Source of the DNA: Demequina sp. B12
GTDB lineage: Bacteria > Actinomycetota > Actinomycetes > Actinomycetales > Demequinaceae
Length of the DNA: 64,000 nucleotides
Reading direction: 5' to 3'
Assembly (NCBI RefSeq): GCF_028823635.1
Contig: NZ_JAPEHU010000002.1
Coordinates: forward strand, 1-64,000
Shown here: positions 39,749 to 47,971 of the stretch, in pieces
Layout: each line of letters opens with the position of its first letter
Numbering within the stretch: the first letter of the stretch is position 1
The notes under the pieces: generated by a model
The model's database searches: none
Seen by the model: only the letters and a program-made list of their open reading frames with translations
What the model was told of the DNA's origin: nothing
Translations under genes and position numbers: made by a program

Positions 39749-42700
39749 ATGACGTCCACGCACACGGCCGTAGGCCGCTGGCGGGAAACTCGTCACCTTG
39801 TTCGTGTGGCCGTGGCGGCCCTGATGGTGGCCGCGTTGTCGGTCCTGGGTTTGCAGGCGGTTCCTGCGCAGGCCGCGACCGCTGGTGTCACGTTGTCCAT
39901 CGAGTACGGGGGCCAGACCTACAACGGCGATGCGCTGGTTGAACCCGGCCAGACGTACACTGCCCGCCTGCAGTACTCGGTGCCGCAGTTAACGCCGGGC
40001 GGTTCGGTGACGGTGCAGGTTCCGGATGGCATCACCGTGCCTGCGGGGGCGCTGACTGTGCCCAGCGGCAACACGATTGTGGAGTCGTTGGCGTTGGATA
40101 GTGACGGCAACGTGGTGTTGACGTTCCAGAACCCTCTTGATGGCACTGTCGATCAGGGCGTGATCGCTTTTGACTTCCAGTTTGACGCCCCGTCGACGGG
40201 CACGGGATATCGCACTGTCACGTGGACGGTGGGGGAACAGACCGTCAGCGTGGATCTCATTGTGCGGGAGCCTGGCGACGAGCTACGCCCCGCGCTGACC
40301 AACACGACTGCGAAGTCTGTGGGCACGCATCGGCTCAACTCTGCGGTGACCCGTGACGCTGCCGGACAGGTGCAGCTCGCTCCTTCAGTGACCACCTTGC
40401 CTGTGCCCTACACGTTGCGGGTGGACAGCGTGGAGGCACGGTCCGGCGTGGATGTGGTCGACACGTTGAGTGACTACCTGCGCTACGACGCCACCACGTT
40501 CTATGGCTCGATCGTGACGTGGGACGCGGATGGCTTCAACAGGACCAGTGCGCCGTTCCCCTTGGGTACTCCTGTGGTGTCGGGTGACTCGGTCACCTTT
40601 GCGAACCTGGATTTGCCTGCGAACTCGCGTCTGTACATCACATACAACGCGTATGTGCGGTCCGAACGTGTCGCTGACCTTCGGGCCGCGCTTCAGGCAG
40701 CGGCCGATGCCATCGACCCTGTCAAGGGAGGCTCTTACACGCAGCCGCTGGCCAATCAGGTCACCGCTGGGGGCGTGAGCGCCCGGGTGCAGACCACCAT
40801 TGGCGGGCGTATCGCGGCAGAGCCCACGCCAAGCCTGAGCTCCGCGTTCCAGAAGCGTTCCAACCTGGCTAGCCAAGTCATGGTGGAAGTGACCGATGCA
40901 GGCGAGCTTTCCGCTCCCGTGGTGGTGAACTACACCTTGCGCGCCAATCTCACTCGGTTCGCGGACTTTGTGGGCACCCGCCACGAGTTGTCCCGCAACG
41001 TCGTCCTCACGGACACGCTGCCGCAAGCCGCCGTGTGGAACCTGGACTCGAGCGCGATCTCCGCAAACGGGTTTGTCCTGACCCCAGCATCGGCCACCTG
41101 TGAAGCCGCTGCGGACTTCAGTGATGACGTGTGCGTGAACCAGTACCGCTTCACTGACGCGGGTCAGACGCTCGAGGTGAACTTTGGGCAGGACGTCACC
41201 GCGAACATGTCCGTCACCGCGGAGGCCGCCTGGCATTCGTTCCAGGGTTTGTCTGCGGACCACGATCCGGACGGTTTGCCTCAGGTGCAGACGCGGTACC
41301 GCATCATCAACGACGGCTACTTCGACTACAGCGACGACAAGAGCCACTACCGCGCACGGCACACACGCTCGCTGCTGGTGCCCAGGCCTCCCGGCAGCGT
41401 CATTGACGACCCCACGGAGTTTGCTAAGACCACGGACGGCTCGTTTGTGTTGCGCCCGGGGGAATCGGCGCACGTGCCCTACACCTTCACCATCGCCAAC
41501 GGTGCGGTGCCGAACCTGAACCAGGCGCGTTTCATCGATGAGGTGGACACCACGGTGTTCGACATCAGCGATCTAGAAGCGATCCGAGCCTCGATCGTGG
41601 GCACCTATGACGGACGTTCGGGCCTGTCGGGGGACGACTTCACTGTGGTCCGCAGCGGTGACTCGTTGGTGTTCACGCTGTCGGACACGTTCGGCTCGGC
41701 AGTGGCTGGCGGCGTTGACCTGGCCGCTCCGGTGACCAAGCGTCTTCAGTACAGCTTTGCGCTACCCACCCATCCCGTAGAAGGCAAGCAGACCGTTCAC
41801 CTCACCAACACGGCGCGTGTCGAAGCCGATGACGTGGAGTCGTACACGTGGGTATCGGAAGCCACTGGTCGGGCATCGACGTATGGCGACGAGCTGGAAG
41901 TAGAGAAGGTTCTGTACTCCGGCCAGGGTGAGTGGACACGCAACCTGCGTGTAGAGCTCACCCCAGATGGATCGCTTGCACAGGACACCTTCATTTACCG
42001 CGTGAACCTGATTCCGCACGGTGACTACTCGGGCGTGCGGATTATCCCGTTGGAGGATGTGATCCCCGAAGGCTTGACCTTTGAGGGGTTTGTCGCTGAT
42101 GGCGACCTCGACGCAGGTACGGTGTCCAGCACCACGACTACTTCCATGGGCGGCAACGTTTCGGCAACCTGGAACGCGGCTGACTCGACCGTTGAGATTG
42201 AGCAAATGCCCGGCACCACACTGCCCGCCGGCGCGTCCGTGGGCGTGAACTTCAAGGTGACTGTCGATGACTTCACCGAGAACGTCCCCGTGGTCAACCG
42301 CATCGGCTCTGCAACAGCCACCATCACGCCTTCCGACGGCTACCCGCTGATGGTGGTGAAGGCTGACTCGGAGCGGCCTGAGGTGCGGATCACGGACCGT
42401 GACGCGCGTTTCACCGTGACCGGCCCTGACAACCAGGTCATCACGGAAGACGCGTTCGTTGTTGACGGCCAGCTCATGGTGGAAGACGCCGCCGGTGCCG
42501 ACAGCGCGATTGTCATTCCGGAAGACCCAGCCATGCCGGGTGGAATCCCCGCAGGGCGTTACGCGATCACGGAGACGGTCGCACCCCAGGGCTACGCACT
42601 CGCGACAGCGCCCGTGTATGCCACGATCACGGATACGGGAACCTCCGCTCCGGTGACGCTGTTCAATGACCCCGTTGAGCCCACGACGACTCCCAGCCAG

Positions 42701-42964
42701 GAGCCCACACCTGAGCCCACTGGAGGCTCCAGTGTGGAGCCCAGCCCGGTTCCAACCGTGGAGCCCACAGTTGTTCCGAGCGTTGATCCGACGCCCGGAC
42801 AGCCGCATGAAACGCAGACTCCTGCACCGGAGTCTGACGGTGATGCGGATCAGGGGGGAACCCAGCTGGCCAGCACCGGTGTGCAGGCCACTGGATTGGT
42901 CCTGGCAAGCACCCTTCTGCTTGCGCTTGGATTTGGGTTGATGGCATTGCGCCGCCGTCACTAG
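39749..42964 (+). CDS. Sortase-anchored (LAxTG) surface adhesin with SpaA-type domain
   Basis: Secreted 1071-residue protein. A signal peptide covers about 1-43 (VAVAALMVAALSVLGLQAVPAQA). Several beta-rich domains with conserved Asn/Asp resemble isopeptide-forming adhesin domains. A SpaA-like prealbumin domain near 870-980 includes AGRYAITETVAPQGYALATA. A Pro/Thr/Glu-rich wall-spanning stretch follows, then LASTG, a hydrophobic helix and RRRH. LAxTG is the class E sortase signal of actinobacteria. The ligand is unknown; the gene is divergent from the LuxR-type regulator. Confidence 0.88.
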   Translation: MTSTHTAVGRWRETRHLVRVAVAALMVAALSVLGLQAVPAQAATAGVTLSIEYGGQTYNGDALVEPGQTYTARLQYSVPQLTPGGSVTVQVPDGITVPAGALTVPSGNTIVESLALDSDGNVVLTFQNPLDGTVDQGVIAFDFQFDAPSTGTGYRTVTWTVGEQTVSVDLIVREPGDELRPALTNTTAKSVGTHRLNSAVTRDAAGQVQLAPSVTTLPVPYTLRVDSVEARSGVDVVDTLSDYLRYDATTFYGSIVTWDADGFNRTSAPFPLGTPVVSGDSVTFANLDLPANSRLYITYNAYVRSERVADLRAALQAAADAIDPVKGGSYTQPLANQVTAGGVSARVQTTIGGRIAAEPTPSLSSAFQKRSNLASQVMVEVTDAGELSAPVVVNYTLRANLTRFADFVGTRHELSRNVVLTDTLPQAAVWNLDSSAISANGFVLTPASATCEAAADFSDDVCVNQYRFTDAGQTLEVNFGQDVTANMSVTAEAAWHSFQGLSADHDPDGLPQVQTRYRIINDGYFDYSDDKSHYRARHTRSLLVPRPPGSVIDDPTEFAKTTDGSFVLRPGESAHVPYTFTIANGAVPNLNQARFIDEVDTTVFDISDLEAIRASIVGTYDGRSGLSGDDFTVVRSGDSLVFTLSDTFGSAVAGGVDLAAPVTKRLQYSFALPTHPVEGKQTVHLTNTARVEADDVESYTWVSEATGRASTYGDELEVEKVLYSGQGEWTRNLRVELTPDGSLAQDTFIYRVNLIPHGDYSGVRIIPLEDVIPEGLTFEGFVADGDLDAGTVSSTTTTSMGGNVSATWNAADSTVEIEQMPGTTLPAGASVGVNFKVTVDDFTENVPVVNRIGSATATITPSDGYPLMVVKADSERPEVRITDRDARFTVTGPDNQVITEDAFVVDGQLMVEDAAGADSAIVIPEDPAMPGGIPAGRYAITETVAPQGYALATAPVYATITDTGTSAPVTLFNDPVEPTTTPSQEPTPEPTGGSSVEPSPVPTVEPTVVPSVDPTPGQPHETQTPAPESDGDADQGGTQLASTGVQATGLVLASTLLLALGFGLMALRRRH

Positions 42965-42980
42965 ATCTAGCAGGACCCTT

Positions 42981-43026
42981 GGACGACCACAGCCACCCTC
43001 CCGGCTGTGGTCGTCCTTGTTTTTTC
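42981..43026 (+). terminator. Rho-independent terminator of the adhesin gene
   Basis: Perfect 14-bp stem 42981-42994 with 43003-43016, an 8-nt loop and TTGTTTTTTC. It cleanly separates the adhesin from the cystine-importer leader region. Confidence 0.92.
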
Positions 43027-43071
43027 TTGACAGTGGGAATAGCGGCGTCGTAGCCGTGGTTAAATCCCTCC

Positions 43072-43164
43072 ATGAGCGTTACCTCGACTAGCACCCTGTC
43101 ACGCCTCCCGCACCGCGGGCTCGGCATGATGTGCTGTCGTGCCGCCATGATGTGTTGTTGCTGA
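43072..43164 (+). CDS. Cysteine-rich leader peptide upstream of cystine importer
   Basis: Thirty-codon ORF whose second half reads GLGMMCCRAAMMCCC then stop: five Cys and four Met codons in twelve. It has no Shine-Dalgarno. TTAAAT (43060-43065), preceded by TGG as an extended -10, ends 6 nt before the ATG, so the peptide is probably leaderless. Polycysteine leaderless ORFs that sense cysteine are described in mycobacteria; here the downstream genes encode a cystine-type importer. It likely stalls ribosomes when Cys-tRNA is scarce. Confidence 0.82.
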   Translation: MSVTSTSTLSRLPHRGLGMMCCRAAMMCCC

Positions 43165-43346
43165 CAACACCGCTCTGCTGAGCGAGCCGCTGAGAAAGCT
43201 CCCCACCTGGCCAGTCCAGGTGCGTGTGTAGCCCTGCGGCACCCCTGGCTCCCGTAGCCGTCCTGGCTCCTACAGCCTCACATGTATGCGCGCCACCCTT
43301 GCGTGGTGAGTGTCCCCATCTGTATCCGTCGTTGTACCCCACCCAA

Positions 43347-43408
43347 GCATCGGCCCGTGTGAGCGTTCTTGTGAACGTTGTGCACTGGTGATCCCAGTGG
43401 GCCGATGC
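43347..43408 (+). promoter_or_regulatory. Predicted three-way RNA junction before the cystine importer
   Basis: Outer stem GCATCGGCCC (43347-43356) with GGGCCGATGC (43399-43408), 10 bp perfect. Inside are hairpin A, AGCGTTC/GAACGTT (43362-43368, 43373-43379, one G-T pair), and hairpin B, ACTGG/CCAGT (43384-43388, 43394-43398). It ends 31 nt before the importer ATG. The outer arms are also copies of the window-wide octamer, so chance pairing is possible. A separate hairpin, CACCTGG/CCAGGTG, occurs near 43206. Confidence 0.5.
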
Positions 43409-43439
43409 GCCCCCTCCCGCCCTACGAAAGGCACCTGAC

Positions 43440-44279
43440 ATGAAGACTCGTTTTGCTCTCCCCGCTGCGCTGGTGGCGTCCGCTCTGGCCCTCACCGCTT
43501 GCTCTGCCGCTGACTCCGACGCGGACCCCACTGCGATCGGCAGCGCCGCCGCTGGTACTGACACGTCGCTGACGGACATTCAGGAGGCGGGTGTCATCGT
43601 GGTCGGCACGGAAGGCACGTACCGTCCGTTCACCTTCCACGCCGATGGCACCGGTGAGTTGACCGGATACGACGTCGAGGTGTCGCGCGCTGTGGCAGCG
43701 GTACTGGGCGTTGAGATCCAGTTCGAGGAGACCCAGTGGGATGCACTGCTGACCGGTCTTGAGGCAGGCCGCTTTGACGCCGTGGCCAACCAGGTGGGCG
43801 TCACTCCTGAACGTGAAGAGGTGTACGAGTTCTCCGCGCCTTACACGTTCTCCAACGGTGTGGTGGTGGTCCGCGATGACTACAACGAGATCAGCTCCTG
43901 GGATGACATCGAAGGCAAGACCCTGGCGCAGTCGCTCACGTCCGCGTTCGGCACTTTGGCGAAGGAGTCTGGCGCCAACATTGAAGCGATCGAAGGCTGG
44001 GCTCAGTCGGTGGAACTGCTCAACCAGGGCCGCGTGGACGCCACCATCAACGACAAGCTCACCTGGCTGGACTACAAGCTCGAAACCGGAGCCGAAGGAC
44101 TGAAGGTTGCGTTGGAAACGGACGAGGGTTCGCGTAGCGCCTTCGCGTTTGCCGGCGGTGACGAAGCACTTGCCCAGGCAGTGACCGATGCCCTGGCTAC
44201 TCTGGAAGCAGACGGCACGCTCGCCGAGCTGTCGCAGCAGTTCTTTGGTGACGACGTTTCTGTGGAGTCTGCTTCCTAA
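43440..44279 (+). CDS. tcyA: Cystine-type ABC transporter substrate-binding lipoprotein
   Basis: Lipoprotein of 279 residues with lipobox LALTACSA (Cys21). The mature part matches the FliY/TcyA cystine-binding group: VVGTEGTYRPFTFHADGTGE then LTGYDVEV, and FDAVANQVGVTPEREEVYEFSAPYT (in parts). That family binds cystine or related sulfur amino acids. GAAAGG precedes the ATG. The stop overlaps the permease start by one base (TAATG). The cysteine-rich leader upstream independently supports a cystine or cysteine substrate. Confidence 0.87.
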   Translation: MKTRFALPAALVASALALTACSAADSDADPTAIGSAAAGTDTSLTDIQEAGVIVVGTEGTYRPFTFHADGTGELTGYDVEVSRAVAAVLGVEIQFEETQWDALLTGLEAGRFDAVANQVGVTPEREEVYEFSAPYTFSNGVVVVRDDYNEISSWDDIEGKTLAQSLTSAFGTLAKESGANIEAIEGWAQSVELLNQGRVDATINDKLTWLDYKLETGAEGLKVALETDEGSRSAFAFAGGDEALAQAVTDALATLEADGTLAELSQQFFGDDVSVESAS

Positions 44280-44947
44280 TGGACATTGACTGGTCCCTGT
44301 TCTGGGATTCCCTAGGACCCCTGGCGCTAGCAGCGGTTGCTGGCACCATTCCGCTTGCGCTGGCATCGTTCGCGCTGGGCATGGTGTTGGCGGTGGGAGC
44401 GGCGCTCGCGCGCCTGTCCCGCAACCGTCTAGTGTCTGCGCTGGCGCGGCTGTACATTTCCGTGATTCGCGGAACGCCGCTGCTGGTGCAGTTGTTTGTG
44501 GTGTTCTATGGACTGCCGTCATTGGGACTGGTCATTGATCCCTGGCCCAGCGCCATCATTGCTCTGTCGCTCAACGTGGGTGGTTACGCCGCGGAAGTGG
44601 TGCGAGCCGCCATCTTGTCCGTTGACAAGGGCCAATGGGAAGCGGCCTACATGGTGGGGATGTCACGACGCACGGCCCTGAGGCGGGTCATCCTGCCTCA
44701 GGCCGCGCGTGTGGCAGTCCCGCCGCTGTCCAACACCTTCATTTCTTTGGTGAAAGACACCTCGTTGACGTCGCTGATTCTGGTCAGCGAAATGTTCCGC
44801 AAAGCCCAAGAGATCGCGGCCTTCACTCAGGAGTTCATGCTCCTGTACATCGAGGCCGGCATTGTGTACTGGGTGATCTGCCTGGCGCTCTCGTCCGGTC
44901 AGTTGCGGATTGAAAGGAGGCTGGAACGCCATGTCGCAGTTGCCTGA
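44279..44947 (+). CDS. tcyB: Cystine-type ABC transporter permease
   Basis: Polar-amino-acid permease of 222 residues (HisM/TcyB-like), with about five membrane helices. It has the coupling (EAA) loop WEAAYMVGMSRRTALRRVIL followed by PQAARVAVPPLSNTFISLVKDTSL. It forms the membrane channel with the neighbouring ATPase. Translation is coupled to the binding-protein gene; the 3' end overlaps the ATPase start by 17 bp. Confidence 0.9.
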   Translation: MDIDWSLFWDSLGPLALAAVAGTIPLALASFALGMVLAVGAALARLSRNRLVSALARLYISVIRGTPLLVQLFVVFYGLPSLGLVIDPWPSAIIALSLNVGGYAAEVVRAAILSVDKGQWEAAYMVGMSRRTALRRVILPQAARVAVPPLSNTFISLVKDTSLTSLILVSEMFRKAQEIAAFTQEFMLLYIEAGIVYWVICLALSSGQLRIERRLERHVAVA

Positions 44948-45740
44948 TCAGCCCGTCACTGGCGGCGCGCCGTTGCTATCTGTCGCTGGAGTTTCCAAGG
45001 CCTTTGGTGACAACCAGGTGCTTCAGTCCGTTGACTTGACCGTTGAACGCGGTGAAGTGGTCGCCATCATTGGCGCCTCCGGCTCCGGCAAAACCACGCT
45101 GCTGCGCTGCCTCAACGGACTAGAGACGCCCGATGCCGGAGTAGTGCGGGTAGGCGACGTGTCCGTGGACTTTGGGGCCGGGTTTGCTGGACGTGGGGGA
45201 GCGAAGGCGCTGGAGCGGGCACGTGGCACCCTGCGCGACCAGTCCGCCATGGTGTTCCAGCACTACAACCTGTTCCCTCACCGCACCGTCATTGAGAACG
45301 TGGTCGAAGGCCCCGTGGTGGTGCAGGGGCGGGCGCGGGAGGACGCGTTAGAAGATGCCCGCGCCCTGTTGGAGCGCGTGGGGCTTGGCGACAAGGCCGA
45401 TGCCTATCCTCACCAGCTTTCCGGCGGCCAGCAGCAGCGCGTAGGCATTGTGCGCGCGCTGGCGTTGAAGCCTGAACTGCTGCTGTTCGACGAGCCCACG
45501 TCAGCGTTGGACCCCGAGCTCGTGGGCGACGTGCTGCTGCTTATGCGCGACCTGGCCGCCGAGGGCTGGACCATGGTGGTAGTCACCCACGAACTGCAGT
45601 TCGCCCGCGAGGTGGCTTCCAAGGTGGCGTTCGTGGACTCCGGCGCTGTGCTGGAAATGGGGCCGCCCGCCCAGGTGCTGGGCGCTCCCCAGGAAGAGCG
45701 GACCCAACAGTTTGTGCGGCGGCTGACGCATCCGTTGTAG
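44931..45740 (+). CDS. tcyC: Cystine-type ABC transporter ATP-binding protein
   Basis: ATPase of 269 residues (GlnQ/TcyC-like). Walker A is IGASGSGKTTLLRCLNGLE, the Q-loop region MVFQHYNLFPHRTVIENV, the signature LSGGQQQRVGIVRAL, and Walker B LLLFDEPTSALDPEL, with the H-loop in VVTHEL. ATG 44931 follows AAAGGAGG. It completes a three-gene importer operon with the binding protein and permease. Confidence 0.92.
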   Translation: MSQLPDQPVTGGAPLLSVAGVSKAFGDNQVLQSVDLTVERGEVVAIIGASGSGKTTLLRCLNGLETPDAGVVRVGDVSVDFGAGFAGRGGAKALERARGTLRDQSAMVFQHYNLFPHRTVIENVVEGPVVVQGRAREDALEDARALLERVGLGDKADAYPHQLSGGQQQRVGIVRALALKPELLLFDEPTSALDPELVGDVLLLMRDLAAEGWTMVVVTHELQFAREVASKVAFVDSGAVLEMGPPAQVLGAPQEERTQQFVRRLTHPL

Positions 45741-45810
45741 CGGGTGTGGTGTGCGGTTCGCTGGTGCTTGTGGCGCGTCGATGGTCGCTTAGCGGTGGGG
45801 TCGTAGTCGC

Positions 45811-46191
45811 CTAGCGGCGGCGTAGGTTCTCGCCTGCCGGCGCCGCGAGCGTGTGCCGCTGGCCAAACAGGTCCGCGCGCCCGTAGTCCGCGAACTGCAC
45901 CGTGACCCGGTTGGGGTCTGCTTCCACGATGCTCACGTTGATCCACGCGCCCTCATGTAGCAACTCCCAGGGGTCGGCCAGGGCGCTGAGGCCGTGGGCG
46001 TGCAAGTAGTCGACGGCTTGGTCGTGCGGGCGTGGAGCGGCAAGCGCCGTTCCGAAGACCGTGCACGGCGACCACAGTTCGCTGTCCCCGACGATGACTC
46101 CCACGAGTTCGCCGTCTTCCCTGTGGACTGGCCTGTGTTCCTGCCAGTTCACGGGCGTGGTGCGGGCGATGGCCTGGTCTGTCGATGGCAT
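45811..46191 (-). CDS. Hypothetical protein under MerR-type promoter
   Basis: Protein of 126 residues with no signal peptide or membrane segment and no family I recognise. Its core reads EDGELVGVIVGDSELWSPC followed by a Trp- and acid-rich region with WELLHEGAWINVSIVEADP. It is divergent from a MerR-family gene, and its promoter has the 19-bp spacer expected of a MerR target, so it is the likely regulated gene. TAGGAT ends 7 nt before ATG 46191, giving a leaderless start. Confidence 0.65.
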   Translation of the reverse strand: MPSTDQAIARTTPVNWQEHRPVHREDGELVGVIVGDSELWSPCTVFGTALAAPRPHDQAVDYLHAHGLSALADPWELLHEGAWINVSIVEADPNRVTVQFADYGRADLFGQRHTLAAPAGENLRRR

Positions 46192-46198
46192 GCGCTCG

Positions 46199-46229
46199 AT
46201 CCTAAAAGTTGACACTATGTGAAGGTCAA
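46199..46229 (-). promoter_or_regulatory. MerR-type promoter with 19-bp spacer
   Basis: Minus strand: TTGACC (46229-46224), 19-bp spacer, TAGGAT (46204-46199). The spacer contains the imperfect palindrome TTCACATAGTGTCAA. The adjacent divergent MerR-family gene is the obvious regulator. Confidence 0.78.
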
Positions 46230-46265
46230 GGGTGAAGGCCGCATGGGCCGTGAGGGGGAGTGTCC

Positions 46266-47015
46266 GTGGATCTGTCGATAGGTCAGGTTGCCAAGCGCAC
46301 GGGGGTCTCGGCGCGCATGTTGCGCCACTACGACCATCTGGGGCTGTTCCCACCTTCCCGAGTCAGCGACAACGGATACCGCTGGTACGGGGTGGAAATG
46401 CTGCCGCGTCTCTACCGCATCGTCTCCCTGCGCCGGGCTGGTGTGGGCCTTGGTGAGATTGCTCGCATCCTTGACGAGCACACCAGTGAAGCCGATGCGC
46501 TGCGTCAGCACCTTGCCGAGGTGAGAGCGGAGCAGGCGCGTTTGGAGGTGTTGGCGGCGTCGATTGAGGAGCAGATTGCGCGGTTGGATGGGGCGCGAGT
46601 GGAAGACCCGGAGGCGTTGCGAGGTGAGTATCGCCGCGAGTTTGCCCAGCTGGTTGACCGTTTGAAGATCCAGTACCCAGCGGGGCTGGTGGAGTCCTAC
46701 GCGGCCTATGCGCGTGGAATGGAATCCATGTCTGTGGCCGACATTGAGCACGTGGTGGCGGCCTCTGCGGAGGTGATGAGTCGACTCGCGGAGATGGCGA
46801 GGCGAGGTGTGTCCGTGGACTCTGACGAGGCCCAGCGCGGTGTGGCCGACCACTACGCATTGCTTACTCAGTCGGTGCCGCTGTCCGTTGACGCCTACGG
46901 CGCGTTAGGGCGGTCGTATGTGGACGATCCACTGCAGCATTCGATTGTGGTGTCTTTTGGAGGCGAGTTGCCCGAGTGGCTGCGGCAGGCGATCGAGGTG
47001 TTCGCTGGACGGTAG
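46266..47015 (+). CDS. MerR-family regulator with TipAS-like C-terminal domain
   Basis: Regulator of 249 residues. The N-terminal MerR domain is SIGQVAKRTGVSARMLRHYDHLGLFPPSRVSDNGYRWYG (read in parts), followed by a coiled coil (about 75-115). The C-terminal ~135 residues share the GVSVDSDEAQRGVADHY and GRSYVDDPLQHS pattern of TipAS-like binding domains. I start at GTG 46266, with GAGGGGG 7 nt upstream; GTG 46260 is too close to that site. The ligand is unknown. Confidence 0.85.
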   Translation: MDLSIGQVAKRTGVSARMLRHYDHLGLFPPSRVSDNGYRWYGVEMLPRLYRIVSLRRAGVGLGEIARILDEHTSEADALRQHLAEVRAEQARLEVLAASIEEQIARLDGARVEDPEALRGEYRREFAQLVDRLKIQYPAGLVESYAAYARGMESMSVADIEHVVAASAEVMSRLAEMARRGVSVDSDEAQRGVADHYALLTQSVPLSVDAYGALGRSYVDDPLQHSIVVSFGGELPEWLRQAIEVFAGR

Positions 47016-47073
47016 GTCTCTTGGCGGATGCTGCCGGGATGCGGGGCCTCGGAGCGAACGTTAGCCTCCGACT

Positions 47074-47502
47074 ATGGCGATCAAGTTGGAGAATGTCGGG
47101 ATCGCGGTCCGTGACCTGGACCAGGCGATCAACTTCTTTGTAGACCTAGGTCTCACCGTCATGGGGCGGGACGAGGTCAGCGGCGAGTGGGCCTCCACCG
47201 CAGTGGGCTTGGACGGCAATCACGCCAAGATCGCGATGCTCCAAACACCGGACGGGCAGGGCGTCATTGAGTTGTTCCAGTACCTGCATCCCGAACCGAT
47301 TGAGCGCGAGCCCGTCGCTCCCAACGAGGTTGGGATGCACAGGGTGGCTTTCTCAGTAGGTGACATCGACGCCGCGTTGGAGATCGCCGCACGGCACGGA
47401 TGCCACCCACTGCGCGGTGTTGCCACCTATGGCGATGTGTACAAGTTGACGTATGTGCGCGGCCCCAGCGGGATTATCGTGATGCTGGCGCAGGCGTTGT
47501 GA
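47074..47502 (+). CDS. VOC-family (glyoxalase-like) protein
   Basis: Protein of 142 residues with two beta-alpha-beta-beta-beta modules: LENVGIAVRDLDQAINFFVDLGL and MHRVAFSVGDIDAALEIAARHG. Metal-binding glutamates are plausible at GVIELFQYLHP. The family includes glyoxalases, dioxygenases and antibiotic-binding proteins, and the specific reaction is unknown. TAGCCT ends 6 nt before the ATG and there is no Shine-Dalgarno, so a leaderless mRNA is likely. Confidence 0.82.
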   Translation: MAIKLENVGIAVRDLDQAINFFVDLGLTVMGRDEVSGEWASTAVGLDGNHAKIAMLQTPDGQGVIELFQYLHPEPIEREPVAPNEVGMHRVAFSVGDIDAALEIAARHGCHPLRGVATYGDVYKLTYVRGPSGIIVMLAQAL

Positions 47503-47653
47503 GGCTTGGGCACTTTGGACTGGCTGTCGCGGTGGGTAGGCGTCGACTACGCAACTGGCAGGGTGTGCTCATTCCGTCTTGGGTGGCGAGTCGCTAGATT
47601 GGCTCCACACCCGTGTGCGGGCCTACCGAGGGGGAAGTGTGTAGGCAGAAATT

Positions 47654-47866
47654 GTGGGAAGCGTCCAGACGTTTGGCATATCGAGCATGGGTGTCTTCGT
47701 ACTGGCACTCATGGCACTTGTGATCGTTGACATTGCACGCGGCGAGCCGAGGGTGGCTCCCAAGTGGGTCTGGGTTGGCATTACGGTCTTCCTCTTTCCG
47801 ATCGGCCCGGTCCTCTACTTGCTGTGGGGGCGGCGGCGTCGGCACGTCCGAGAGGTCCAGCCTTGA
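47654..47866 (+). CDS. Small membrane protein, PLDc_N-like
   Basis: Seventy-residue protein with two membrane helices (MGVFVLALMALVIVDIA and VWVGITVFLFPIGPVLYLLWG). The second helix ends in FPIGPVLYLLWGRRR, the hallmark of the cardiolipin-synthase N-terminal (PLDc_N) domain found alone in many small actinobacterial proteins. The role is unknown. The GTG start is uncertain and lacks a good ribosome site. Confidence 0.6.
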   Translation: MGSVQTFGISSMGVFVLALMALVIVDIARGEPRVAPKWVWVGITVFLFPIGPVLYLLWGRRRRHVREVQP

Positions 47867-47971
47867 CAGTCCAGTAGAGCCTCGAAGGGAGCAACTCGTC
47901 AGCACACCCCCACGGTAGGAGTGTGAGTTGTGCGTCCAGGTCGTTCTGGACCGCGCCAAGTGCAGGGCGCG

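Noticed and set aside
40385-41473. 362-codon frame opposite the adhesin
   Set aside because: Antisense to conserved adhesin domains, no family, biased composition.
43027-43056. TTGACA (43027) with TAGCCG (43051) as promoter of the Cys leader
   Set aside because: The spacer of 18 bp is fine but TAGCCG is a weak -10 and would leave a 5' UTR without a ribosome site. TTAAAT with an extended TG fits better. I cannot exclude that both are used.
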